DNA from: Epiperipatus broadwayi
Taxonomy: Eukaryota; Onychophora; Udeonychophora; Euonychophora; Peripatidae
Length of the DNA stretch: 64,000 bases
Assembly (NCBI GenBank): GCA_028023455.1
Contig: JAQFVV010000318.1
Coordinates: forward strand, 682,001 to 746,000
Reading direction: 5' to 3'
Shown here in pieces: positions 37,835-48,044 of this stretch; within the stretch, counting starts at the first letter, position 1; every line of letters starts with the position of its first letter. The position numbers and the translations under genes were made by a program. The notes under the pieces are model-generated. The model saw nothing but the letters and a program-made list of their open reading frames with translations. It ran no database searches and was not told the origin of the DNA.

Positions 37835-38640
37835 CGCCACCAGAACATCTCCGTCGCTATGAATACTTAACAATATTACCATCTGAAATTAGTGCTCCAA
37901 CCAGTTCAATAATGTTCCGTGAAATACATGAATCATCCAGACTTATTACGCTCAACTTTAAAAGAAATGAATAACCTCATTATGGAAAACATCAGCTCCC
38001 ATGTTCAAACCTTCACTTAATTAGAAGCAGCGGAAGACTAAGCCAAAATCCTAGGTAAACACTTTATTTTTTTTATGCTTTCATTCATCCCATACGTAAA
38101 CTTTTAAGAGGCAATCTCATAATTAACTAACTTTGATTTTTCGTAAATTAAACTATAAACTGTTCCGTAATTCATTATATTTAAAACTTATTATTGTAGC
38201 TTATTATTGTAATCTCAACCTTCGTAAAATCAAACACTATGCAATTCCTCAAATTTAAATCTCAGGACTTTTCAAATATGAACTTTGACCCTAATTATTA
38301 TCTTATAAGCCATAACACTTACTTTCACAATATAAGAGGAAATTTATATTTTATCATCCATATTTTATTATGTATAATATGTTCTTTTCTGTGCGAGTGC
38401 ATAAATGCGTGTGTGTGCGTGTAAATAAAACTTTTGATCAATATTGCTTTTTTTTATATTCAATAAATTTGTTCAGTATTTAAACAAGTCGAGCATTTCT
38501 CAAATCATTTCCTATAATTAAATCTTTATTTTATTTTTTGTTTTGATTATTAATAAAGTTAGCATTTATTCATATAAATTAATTATATTACTTTAGATTT
38601 ATCTTTCTTAAACTTTGTTTCTTTTTAAAATGCCATTTAC

Positions 38641-38668
38641 AAACATCGTGCCGTAAGTCACGATGTTT
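38641..38668 (+). repeat. Second perfect hairpin within the LTR
   Basis: AAACATCGTG and CACGATGTTT form a 10-bp perfect stem around an 8-base loop. Present again in the 3' LTR near 43284. Could be a transcript stem-loop or a protein-binding palindrome. Confidence 0.8.
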
Positions 38669-39225
38669 ATTTATTTATTCCGTAGTTAAGATAGATTTAA
38701 GATTTGGGAGGGCCTATTATAAAGATATAAATAAATGTCAATAAATTATAAGTAAAGCTGGAGTAAATAATTCTACCGGATGGTATGATATAGGGGGATG
38801 ATCTTATAGCTTCTAATTGTTTTTTGAGGTATAAATGAACATTCGTATTGGTTGCAAATAACCAATGACCAGGTCCAATGCTTGGATCGATCTATTAGTC
38901 AATCAAGCGTCTTATCCATTAGTTAGTATAGCGTCTTTTACCAGAAGAGTAATTTATAAACAATTACATCGCGACCCTGAGTGACCCTATTGGTCCATGC
39001 TGGGAGTTTGAGCTTGTGGGCGGGATTAGACTTCGAAATCGTTTTGATATGACGTAAGGTGATGCGAGAAGTTAAATTGTAATTAAATCATCATATCTGG
39101 CGCCCCCTTTGTTGATAGTGAACAACTATCGATATAAGAAAATAAATAAAGCTTTACGCTATATCATGTTTATTACGGAGCTCTCAATCCCTATATGATC
39201 GGTTGAGTAAGCGGCCGGTTACAAT

Positions 39226-39290
39226 TGGCGCTTCCAACGTGAGGCTAATACAAATGACGCTTCCAAACGTGAAGCTAATACAAATAATGT
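39226..39290 (+). promoter_or_regulatory. Putative tRNA primer-binding site, imperfectly duplicated
   Basis: Two bases after the 5' LTR comes TGGCGCTTCCAACGTGAGGC. TGG is the complement of the tRNA CCA end, and the remainder resembles the lysine-tRNA type TGGCGCCCAACGTGGGGC with a two-base insertion. An imperfect copy (TGACGCTTCCAAACGTGAAG) follows 29 bp later, so the region is a small tandem duplication. Confidence 0.6.
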
Positions 39291-39611
39291 TTTAGAGAAG
39301 CAAATCAAAATATTAGCCAAAAGCGGCCGAACCTCGTAAAAGACGCAAAACTTTTTTCATGTAAACAAAAACTTTGGACGAATACAAAGGGAGAAAAGGA
39401 AAATAATAAACGGAACAAAATACAGCGATTCACAATATCGCAAATCTTTTAATAAAACATTTGGAGCCGGAGCGAAATAAAATAAAAAAAAAAAAACATA
39501 GCGGGAGATAGAGGCACGGACGTCGATTAATCACTTGTATCAAAAATAAATCAAAAAAAAATAAAATAATCACGTTCCTGTAAGCATCAACAAAAAGTTA
39601 TCGTTTATCAA

Positions 39612-39911
39612 ATGGACAGCAATAACGATACTGCGTGGGAGGAGACAGGGGAAAGCCCTATAACATTCAAGAAGATAGAGGTTAAAGAAGAGACCGAATC
39701 AGACATAAAAATACTCATAAGAATGATGAGCCAAATGATGATAGAGATGAGGGAAGATAGGGAAGAAAGAAGGAGAGAGAGAAAGGAGGATAGAGAGGAA
39801 CTCATTAGGGAGATACGAAAAATAATGAAGGGAGACACAGGAGAGTCAGAGGAGGAGGAGAGCAAAGAGGAAATAAAGACCGACGGAAGAGCGTCGAAAT
39901 CACCGCAATAA
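39612..39911 (+). CDS. Gag, N-terminal part (acidic and charged coiled-coil region)
   Basis: Starts MDSNNDTAWEETGESP and continues with a highly charged Glu/Arg/Lys-rich helix (about residues 35-75) that looks like a coiled coil, ending at TAA 39909. The next part of gag continues in another frame that is open from 39809, so the two frames overlap by about 100 bp. A single-base loss between 39809 and 39911 would explain the split. No classical slippery heptamer in the right phase was seen, so a programmed frameshift is less likely. Confidence 0.65.
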   Translation: MDSNNDTAWEETGESPITFKKIEVKEETESDIKILIRMMSQMMIEMREDREERRRERKEDREELIREIRKIMKGDTGESEEEESKEEIKTDGRASKSPQ

Positions 39912-40684
39912 AGGTAGAGATCGGCACAGCAAAAGCCGAGATAGAAGAAGCAAAGGCGGAATTGGAGGACGTAAGACGAAAGGTGGACGCGATAGATAGA
40001 AAGATAGAAGGAGTCGAGCCACAACAGAACATACCGAGAGAGATTATGGCCGAACGTCTGGAGGAATTGGAAAGGAAATTCGATCGGAGAATAAATGTGC
40101 GGGAACCGAGCCAGTCGTGGGCCGAAAGGCAAATAAAAATTGAAATCTTCAGGGCAAGTGAAAACGAGAGTCCGATGGACCACGTGGAGAGCGCACGGAA
40201 CCTGTTCTCTGAGCCCTCTAAGCCGGAGCCGGACAAAATCAATATTGCCAGCACGTACCTGCAAGGGCCAGCTAGAGATTGGTGGCGAACGATCGAGTTT
40301 AAACCTAGATCGTTCGTGGAATATCGAGAAGAGATCCTGCGTAGCTTTTGGAATGCCACCAGACAAGAGGGGATCTACTTCCACATCACCAATGAAAAGT
40401 ACGGGTTCAAACCTACCGAGACGATAACCCAGTTCTATTACAGGCAGGTGGCCAACCTCCAGCAGCTGCCAGCGTATCACATGATGGAAGAGCAAATCAT
40501 CTCGATCATCCGACACAACATGCCGACAGACATCAGGCGGATGATGATAAGCCGGGATGACAAGGGCATCCACGAGATGGGGGACGCCATAGCCAAGTTC
40601 GAGCGAGCGGAAGGACGGGGAAGGCAGATAGAGAGGCCGAGACAAGAACCAGATAGGAGAAAGCTACCACCAGATCGATACTAA
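39809..40684 (+). CDS. Gag, capsid-like part (Retrotrans_gag domain)
   Basis: The open frame runs 39809-40684; meaningful homology starts near 39880. It continues the coiled coil (AELEDVRRKVDAIDRKIEG) and then shows the retrotransposon Gag core: substrate-like segment ESPMDHVESARNLF, A-x-T-Y-L-Q-G-P-A-R-D-W-W, then SFVEYREEILRSFW, then a helix around ITQFYYRQVANLQQLP, matching the order of the Ty3/Gypsy Gag family. No CCHC zinc knuckle follows; the protein ends in an Arg/Pro-rich basic tail (about 25 residues) that could bind RNA instead. Its product should form the particle that packages the element RNA. The G+C content and codon use differ sharply from the surrounding DNA. Confidence 0.85.
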   Translation, partial: GDTKNNEGRHRRVRGGGEQRGNKDRRKSVEITAIKVEIGTAKAEIEEAKAELEDVRRKVDAIDRKIEGVEPQQNIPREIMAERLEELERKFDRRINVREPSQSWAERQIKIEIFRASENESPMDHVESARNLFSEPSKPEPDKINIASTYLQGPARDWWRTIEFKPRSFVEYREEILRSFWNATRQEGIYFHITNEKYGFKPTETITQFYYRQVANLQQLPAYHMMEEQIISIIRHNMPTDIRRMMISRDDKGIHEMGDAIAKFERAEGRGRQIERPRQEPDRRKLPPDRY

Positions 40685-40832
40685 TGAAAATTTAGGCTAA
40701 AAACACGCTGACGAACACGGATTTGCCACAGGAATACGATTACCGGAGCACGATCTATAAACAACTGTAACTGAAGGAAAATGACCTCGGACCGGAAAGG
40801 ACCTACACGTCGCATCGCATCATACAATAACA

Positions 40833-40848
40833 AGGGGGGAAGGGGGGT
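40833..40848 (+). promoter_or_regulatory. Internal polypurine tract
   Basis: AAGGGGGGAAGGGGGG followed by TTAATAAAG, about 790 bp before the 3' LTR. It resembles a plus-strand priming tract better than the short GCGGGGA just before the 3' LTR (41625-41631). It may be a central polypurine tract or a relic of an older LTR junction. Confidence 0.4.
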
Positions 40849-40912
40849 TAATAAAGCATCTTTTCAATCAAAGCAGACCGCAGATAACTAAACACGAAAG
40901 AAAACTATTCGA

Positions 40913-41010
40913 GATAAATAAGTCAATATTTCTGAAAGCCATTTTTTAAATAAGTCAATATTTCTGAAAGCCATTTTAAATAAGTCAGTATTCCTAAAAG
41001 CCATTTTAAA
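40913..41010 (+). repeat. Triple tandem repeat of about 31 bp
   Basis: Three consecutive copies of AAATAAGTCA(A/G)TATT(T)C(T/C)..AAAGCCATTTT lie in the non-coding part between gag and the 3' LTR. The copies differ by a few bases. Confidence 0.85.
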
Positions 41011-41242
41011 TCAAAGAACGTCGCCCGCCTTCAACTAAAATATATGTTGATCGAAAACACACGGAGAAAAGAAATGGAGACCACCTAAAGAAAGAAAGAA
41101 AAGCCGGATCACGAGAGTGCACTATTATTGTTCCTTCCCTCACTATTTACCATTGTGCTAGGAGGTACAGAGCTCGGATATTTTAAATGCTTATGGTTCT
41201 ATAACTCAGATTATTCGCTACCTCGTACATGTTGTCGTTTTT

Positions 41243-41365
41243 GCAGAGGGGACTTCGGAAAGGTCCATCCCCCTGCCTTCCATTAGATAGGCCGTAAGAG
41301 AATGCCTATATGTTCGTAACCTTGCATTGCGGGACTTCGGAAATGTCCATCCCCATGCCAACCTT
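41243..41365 (+). repeat. Imperfect duplication in the non-coding interior
   Basis: GGGACTTCGGAAAGGTCCAT at about 41250 and GGGACTTCGGAAATGTCCAT at about 41332 are near-identical blocks about 82 bp apart. GGAC/GTCC within each could form a small stem. Unknown role; perhaps part of a packaging structure. Confidence 0.65.
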
Positions 41366-41633
41366 CCACCCAGGGTGCCTGTACCAGATTGGGCAAGGTA
41401 TACCAATTATGGCACGCCGAGTTTAGTTCGTAGATGTCAATCCGAGCCTGACCACATGACCTGCCACTTCGTTTTCTTTATGTGAGGGGAAGTCGAACTG
41501 TAGGATAGTCGGCTTAAATACACGGAGCGGAGCAAAGAAAGAGAGAGAGGAAAAAAAATAAATAATTTTATTGTGAAAAAATTAAAATGCCAAACCTCAC
41601 ATTTTAATTTTTTTTGGACGGATCGCGGGGATA

Positions 41634-43868
41634 TATACCGAGACAAAGTCGGTATATGTAAACACACACACACTCAAGCAATGTAAAATACTCTATTTTA
41701 TTTTCTTACAACTTATGATAAAAAATAGATATAGTTTTCTTTCCATACTTTCTAAAATACACTTGTAAAATAAAATATTAATATGTCTAATTAAATAGTT
41801 TAAGGCTTTAACATAATTTACTAAAATAATATTCTCTAAAATGAAAAAATAATATGCCATTATAAATATCAATAAATAATTTATACTTGTATATGCCGCG
41901 GGGGTAACTAAAAAGGGATTTATTTTAAATTATAATTGTAGTAAAAGTAAAAGCTTATAGAAATGATTTTGAGAAAGATTAAATGCTCGACTTTTTAGCT
42001 AATGTAAATTACATTGTTCTCGTAAGACACGCACACACGTATGCATCCAAGGTGTGAATGAATATAAGTTTGTTAACTGAGATTGCAATATGAGATTGCC
42101 TAAACATAAGATTGCCTCAAGCACATGGATTGAGTAGGACATGGACCCCAACGACAACTCTAAGAACATGGAACTCTGGGGGGAGATTCGATCCTCAGAT
42201 AAGATCCAACCCATATAAATATCAAGCAAAATCTAAAGATGTCAGTTAAAATTGTTAAATTGTCAATTTTTTCAGATTTTCAAATTTCTTTTTTATTCAA
42301 ATTTCCTTTCAATTCAAGTCAAAATTCAATTTAATTCAAAGTAAAAATTTCATTCATAAAAAGAATCTTTTTTATTTCGTTTGTGCTAACCGTATTCAAG
42401 ATGATCGCTGTGAAATTAATATTTAGAGCGTCGATTGTCATGAGGGGCTAGGAAACCCTTCAGTGATTGATCGACGCTCCGCCACCAGAACATCTCCGTC
42501 GCTATGAATACTTAACAATATTACCATCTGAAATTAGTGCTCCAACCAGTTCAATAATGTTCCGTGAAATACATGAATCATCCAGACTTATTACGCTCAA
42601 CTTTAAAAGAAATGAATAACCTCATTATGGAAAACATCAGCTCCCATGTTCAAACCTTCACTTAATTAGAAGCAGCGGAAGACTAAGCCAAAATCCTAGG
42701 TAAACACTTTATTTTTTTATGCTTTCATTCACCCCATACGTAAACTTTTAAGAGGCAATCTCATAATTAACTAACTTTGATTTTTCGTAAATTAAACTAT
42801 AAACTGTTCCGTAATTCATTATATTTAAAACTTATTATTGTAACTTATTATTGTAATCTCAACCTTCGTAAAATCAAACACTATGCAATTCCTCAAATTT
42901 AAATCTCAGGACTTTTCAAATATGAACTTTGACCCTAATTATTATCTTATAAGCCATAACACTTACTTTCACAATATAAGAGGAAATTTATATTTTATCA
43001 TCCATATTTTATTATGTATAATATGTTCTTTTCTGTGCGAGTGCATAAATGCGTGTGTGTGCGTGTAAATAAAACTTTTGATCAATATTGCTTTTTTTTA
43101 TATTCAATAAATTTGTTCAGTATTTAAACAAGTCGAGCATTTCTCAAATCATTTCCTATAATTAAATTTTTATTTTATTTTTATTTTTGATTATTAATAA
43201 AGTTAGCATTTATTCATATAAATTAATTATATTACTTTAGATTTATCTTTCTTAAACTTTGTTTCTTTTTAAAATGCCATTTACAAACATCGTGCCGTAA
43301 GTCACGATGTTTATTTATTTATTCCGTAGTTAAGATAGATTTAAGATTTGGGAGGGCCTATTATAAAGATATAAATAAATGTCAATAAATTATAAGTAAA
43401 GCTGGAGTAAATAATTCTACTGGACGGTATGATATAGGGGGGATGATCTTATAGCTTCTAATTATTTTTTGAGGTATAAATGAACATTCGTATTGGTTGC
43501 AAATAACCAATGACCAGGTCCAATGCTTGGATCGATCTATTAGTCAATCAAGCGTCTTATCCATTAGTTAGTATAGCGTCTTTTACCAGAAGAGTAATTT
43601 AGAAACAATTACATCGCGACCCTGAGTGACCCTATTGGTCCATGCTGGGAGTTTGAGCTTGTGGGCGGGATTAGACTTCGAAATCGTTTTGATATGACGT
43701 AAGGTGATGCGAGAAGTTAAATTGTAATTAAATCATTGTATCTGGCGCCCCCTTTGTTGATAGTGAACAACTATCGATATAAGAAAATAAATAAAGCTTT
43801 ACGCTATATCATGTTTATTACGGAGCTCTCAATCCCTATATGATCGGTTGAGTAAGCGGCCGGTTACA
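41634..43868 (+). mobile_element. 3' LTR of the gag-only retrotransposon
   Basis: 2.24 kb, about 99% identical to 36992-39223, with the same terminal hairpin, internal hairpins and AATAAA motifs. It is followed by ATAC, which matches the base group before the 5' LTR. Confidence 0.9.
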
Positions 43869-44010
43869 ATACACATCACAAATGGTGTCATAGGTTACTA
43901 TCTGACTATATAAATCTTTTATATTTCTTAGTAATTAAAAAACCTTTGTTTTAACACACCCAATATATATATATATACACACACACAAAATAATAAAGTA
44001 TTTTATTTAA

Positions 44011-44509
44011 TAGTAATATTTGTAAGGATGTAACGGTTAAAGAAAAATCTGATTTTATTTCTTTGCCATTTAAATTGTCTTCTTATAAAATTGTATGTAG
44101 AAATAGTAAATTGTTTAGAAATAAGAAAATTGCTTGGAAAAGGGGTGTTACATTGAATAATTTATTAAATAATACAAAAGAAATTTTTGATAGAAAGACT
44201 ATTCCTGGTGTAGTATATTTTATCCCTTGTTTATTTTGTTAGAAGGTTTACATAGGTCTGAGTAGTTTGAGTTTAAATGAAAGAATAAAGGTTCATAAAA
44301 GTAGAGTTAAAAATAGATATCTTAGTTCTGCTTTGTATGTCCATGAAAAAGATACATGCCACACTATTGATTTTGATGAAGCTAAGTTTGTTTACTTTGA
44401 GAGAAATGAAATCAAAAGAAGAATTAAAGAATCTTTATTATTGAAAATATATTATTCTGAAGCAATTAACTTATTTAAGAGTTCTTTTAATATTAAGGGT
44501 GGATAGGAA
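44011..44509 (+). pseudogene. Penelope-like element, C-terminal linker and GIY-YIG endonuclease (5'-truncated)
   Basis: One frame reads from about 44011 to TAG at about 44507 with one internal TAG at 44240-44242. It holds a linker with WKRGVTLNNLLNNTKEIFDR, then GVVYFIPC with CLFC (the conserved GIY strand and Cys pair), then KVYIG (YIG motif), LNERIKVHKSRV, and a C-terminal helix KRRIKESLLLKIYY. This is the order of the endonuclease of Penelope-like retroelements, which nicks target DNA for reverse transcription. The reverse transcriptase part is missing, so the copy is dead. Confidence 0.85.
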
Positions 44510-45900
44510 GTGAATGGATTTGTGGGTAATTTTTAATATTATATATATTGTGTAGTTTTTGTAGTTCTTTACACTTGAGAAGTCTACTTGTAGCAGTGAA
44601 ACCTTTGGTTGTGTTTTAATATTATTTTTATGTTGGTCTGTTTGAATTTTGGATTTGGGGTAGTTTTGATTATATATTATAACGATCCAAAAGGAAAGTG
44701 GAGATTGAATCTAACCACAATCTGCACTACATGGGCGCCATCTAGGCATTTGAGCCTAGAAAAATTTATAAAGTAGGCAGATACACGCTGTTAAGATTCC
44801 ACTTTATTTAAATATTCAGATCATTAGCCCAAGTCACTAGCTCATGGAGACGCGAAGATAATAAATAACTTGATTAATTTGTATCTCAAATATATATATA
44901 AAAAAATAAAAGCCACTGCCAGTAATTAACACATAAAAATATTTATTTATGCACATATAAAATCATTCTAAATTTGAGGAATAAGTTTAACATTTTAGAT
45001 TTTTATATTAATCTTTAATTTTACATTTAAATAGATTGCAATAATGGGTTTAATATTTATTTAGAGAGTCAAGTATAAATAAATTACATAGATCTGCATT
45101 TGAAAAGAAAATATTCTTTCCCTTATTTAACCTTAGGCAAAAAGTTCACAGTCAAACCGGTGTCAGTCCATCTGATACATTAATGTATTCAATGTAGCAT
45201 GAAAATACAACAGCACTAAATATACTATACTGTCAGGAATGTACATCTGAACAGTATAGTTAGAGAAGACATTGTCTCTCAACCAAACAGAAATGCTACA
45301 TCTGTTAGCGAGAAGAACAATAAACAAAAAACTCCATAGGAATGGACCGCATCTTCCTTCTTACTATCCAATTCCATTAGGCAAACAGGGGGTGTGCAGC
45401 ATATATATGCAATCCTACCCGTAGCAGATATCCTGCTACATTTACTAATTACATCAATATATCTAATCCATTGACCCAATTTAACTACAAAACAAATAAC
45501 CTAAGATTACCCTCCCTTAAACTATATATATATAACTTTATAAATCTATATAGCCATTCACTCCCAACTTAATTTAACATTTAGATACATTCGCACAGAT
45601 GAATTTTATAAAATTTGTTTTATAATGTTGAATATAAATTGGCTGCATAGATTCCACATTTAAAACGTTCCAGAATAACATAACCGATCAAAATACAAAG
45701 TCATCGATAACGTTAATTGCAGAGGGAATACAAGAAGCCCAGTGGCATTCAACATAAGATGCCACAATGACACCAATGATTTTTATATTCCAATCGATTA
45801 TGAAACAGCAACCCAATTAACCGTTAATGAATCCATGCAATGTCTATACCCAACTTAAATTTCATGCATTTAAATAATTTATACAATAAGAAAAAAAAAA
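44510..45900 (+). mobile_element. 3' non-coding tail of the Penelope-like element, with permuted internal repeats
   Basis: Follows the endonuclease frame. Blocks here (for example ATCTAGGCATTTGAGCCTAG near 44742, CCACTGCCAGTAATTAACA near 44905, TTTAACCTTAGG near 45127, AATCCATTGACCCAATTTAA near 45463 and GAATCCATGCAATGTCTATA near 45830) recur on the minus strand at 53600-54800 but in a different order. The last block here is the second one there. Such circular permutation is typical of tandem or terminally repeated Penelope elements. Confidence 0.65.
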
Positions 45901-45999
45901 TGTAAATGATGTTTATCAAATGTAAAACATATATAAATTTAAACATTATTAATTTGATCTAAAAACTTACAAAAGTCAGATAAGAGTCCATTTTAACAT

Positions 46000-46700
46000 T
46001 TAAGTTGGCTTGTTTATTAATTTGTCAACTCTTGATGAAAGTTCTTAATTAATTTTATGATTTTAACAATTGTTAAGTTCATATAGCTTATGGTAGAAGA
46101 GTCCAGGTTCCTGTTTTTTAATTCCTGTGATGTCTCCATTGGAAGATAATGTTCTGGAGGTGGCATTAGCTGGTTCCATTCTGGTATCATAGTCTTTTCA
46201 TTTTTAAAATAAGTGATAGAGAATGACAAGTGCGTCTTGTCGTTCTTTTTACCAAATCAAGTTGGAAACTGACTGGAACTCAATATTTTTCTTTTTATAG
46301 TCCTCCAATGGATTCCATGAACAAAAACGTCACTGTTCCATTTTTTTGTTATGGTCTGGGCTTTTATTTGCTTCCATTGGTCAAGCTAAAATCTCTTTAT
46401 TCTCTTATCTATTTTTCATCTGACTTTTTAATTACACAGCTTTTGGATAATTAATAAACAATCATTTCCATCTACAAAAATATTTTATCTTTAAATCTTG
46501 TACTTTTTTTATAAAAAAAGTACATTCAAATACTTATTTATTTGTTTTTTAAAAAAATATTTTTAAAGTTTTGAATCTGTGCGAATATATACATTTAACA
46601 AACATTTTAATTTTAGCATTTAGTTTTTTTTTTAATAGATTTTATTTTTATTTGCGAACTTTAAGATTTTATTTTAAATTAATGTAACAGCATATTTATA
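46000..46700. other. Unassigned segment beyond the Penelope tail
   Basis: Two adjacent open frames on opposite strands (46017-46229 minus and 46230-46454 plus) have fairly protein-like composition, but I recognise neither. It may belong to the Penelope element or to another decayed element. Confidence 0.25.
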
Positions 46701-47940
46701 TACCGTTACAATATATATATATATTGAGAATGTTTACCTACACAGGTGCTTTTTTTAGCATGTCAATCAAAAGACTGACTTTCATCAGAAAATACAGATA
46801 AATGAAAAATTATCAAAAAATTAAAAAATATTTTCAAATCTGACAAAGTAAACAATTTCTATTGAGTAACAACATTCCCTTAACAGTTTAATCTATTGCA
46901 ACAAATCAAAGATGTAATAGTGCCTATATTTATTTTCATTCCCTATAGATGTAAAGTCTTGTAGATTAAAAAAAAAGTATTTTACTTTATTTTATTTTCT
47001 TACTCTATTTCCACACACTTAAGTTTGCCCATACATAAACATTTGGGTCAAAAGAATGGGTAATTCATTCAATTCTTTCTAAAATACTATATATTATGTC
47101 TGGAAAAATTGAAAGTATTCATTTATAATTTATCTTTAAAATGCATGTGCATTGGCTTAATCACTAATATCACTATTACTCTTGTAAAAAAAAGTTATTC
47201 TACAATCTATTGGAACATCTCATAGATTGAAATATTTAGATATTGATCTGCACTCACTTGTATGCAAAATGTCGAATTTAAGATTATTTATCCTACCATG
47301 TAGACTATTTATGACTCATCTACATAATGATTCAAGTATCTGCTGCATTATATTAAATATATCCAAGTTCATACTTTTGCCACTGATATTGTTGAGGATA
47401 TACTAATTAAATATTGTTAATAGTATGATCTTAGATCATTTTTTATTAATAATATTTTTGCATATAAGGCACCTTACTAACAAATTTTGTTTTAACAAGT
47501 GTATTATTAAGTGTTTTGTGTTAGATAAACTGAAAAATGAGATAATAAAGATGAATCACAAGATTTAAAAACAATTTCTTAGAGATTTAATTAGATGATT
47601 CATTTCTTAATAATTGAAGAATATATGATTCTTTGGATGCTTTGATACTAATCCACAAAATAAATAAAATAAAATTATATCAGGATGAAATTTTCTAAAT
47701 AATCTTTTGAAATTAATATTGCTCACACACATACATGATGTAGTAATGTAAATTCAAATTATAAAAATAAAAAAATGAGGTCTTATTAAATAATTTATAC
47801 AAAACTGTTGAGATTTTCAATGTACCACACTGTCATGGTCCAAAGGATAGTAGCAGCAGTAAAATGCACATTCAAAATACATATACTATTTTATGCCTGA
47901 TAGAGCAAATTTATGTCGTATGATAAAGAGATATCTGAAA
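46700..47940. other. AT-rich intronic stretch
   Basis: Starts with CCGTTACAA and a TA tract (about 46708-46725). A CTGATGA string near 46795 (minus strand) lacks the rest of a hammerhead. No gene seen. Confidence 0.4.
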
Positions 47941-48042
47941 TAAAGAGAAAGCAAAAGTAATTTTTTTTTTTTTTTGCTTTGACTAATGTCTGAAATAAAG
48001 GAAAATAACTTTTTTTTTTTTTTTTTGCTTTGAGCAACTAGA
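47937..48042 (+). repeat. Tandem duplication of about 52 bp with T runs
   Basis: TCTGAAATAAAG..AA followed by a run of 15-18 T and GCTTTGA appears twice in succession. Confidence 0.8.
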
Positions 48043-48044
48043 AA

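Larger units (their letters stand above)
36992..39223 (+). mobile_element. 5' LTR of the gag-only retrotransposon
   Basis: A 2.23-kb direct repeat nearly identical to 41634-43868, with about 20 differences seen by eye (about 1%). It begins with TATACCGA, forms a terminal hairpin with TCGGTATA at 37007-37014, and ends GGTTACA. The preceding ATAC (36988-36991) is repeated after the 3' LTR (43869-43872), a 4-bp target-site duplication as in many Ty3/Gypsy elements. The LTR is AT-rich and unusually long, and lacks the usual TG start. Small open frames inside (38239-38424 plus; 37354-37584 minus) are duplicated with the LTR and have no protein signature. Confidence 0.9.
39224..41633 (+). mobile_element. 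Internal region of a gag-only, pol-less LTR retrotransposon
   Basis: The 2.4 kb between the LTRs contains a primer-binding site, a gag region (39612-40684) and about 950 bp of non-coding sequence. No protease, reverse transcriptase, RNase H or integrase is encoded in any frame. The interior is G+C-rich (near half in gag) against a bulk near one quarter. This is the layout of non-autonomous TR-GAG-type elements, which must borrow pol from a partner element. Terminal duplication and LTR identity imply recent mobility. Confidence 0.85.

Noticed and set aside
38239-38424. A 61-codon open frame in the LTR, repeated at 42883-43068
   Set aside because: It is duplicated only because the LTR is duplicated. 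Composition is AT-driven and no protein feature was recognised.
39608-40645. A 345-codon minus-strand open frame, the longest in the window
   Set aside because: It is antisense to the gag frame, whose capsid motifs (YLQGPARDWW, SFVEYREEILRSFW) are convincing. The antisense product is Leu/Ser-rich with no domain, as expected of a shadow of G+C-rich coding DNA.
46786-46810. CTGATGA near 46795 on the minus strand as a further hammerhead
   Set aside because: There is a possible stem after it, but no GAAA and no helix I partner.
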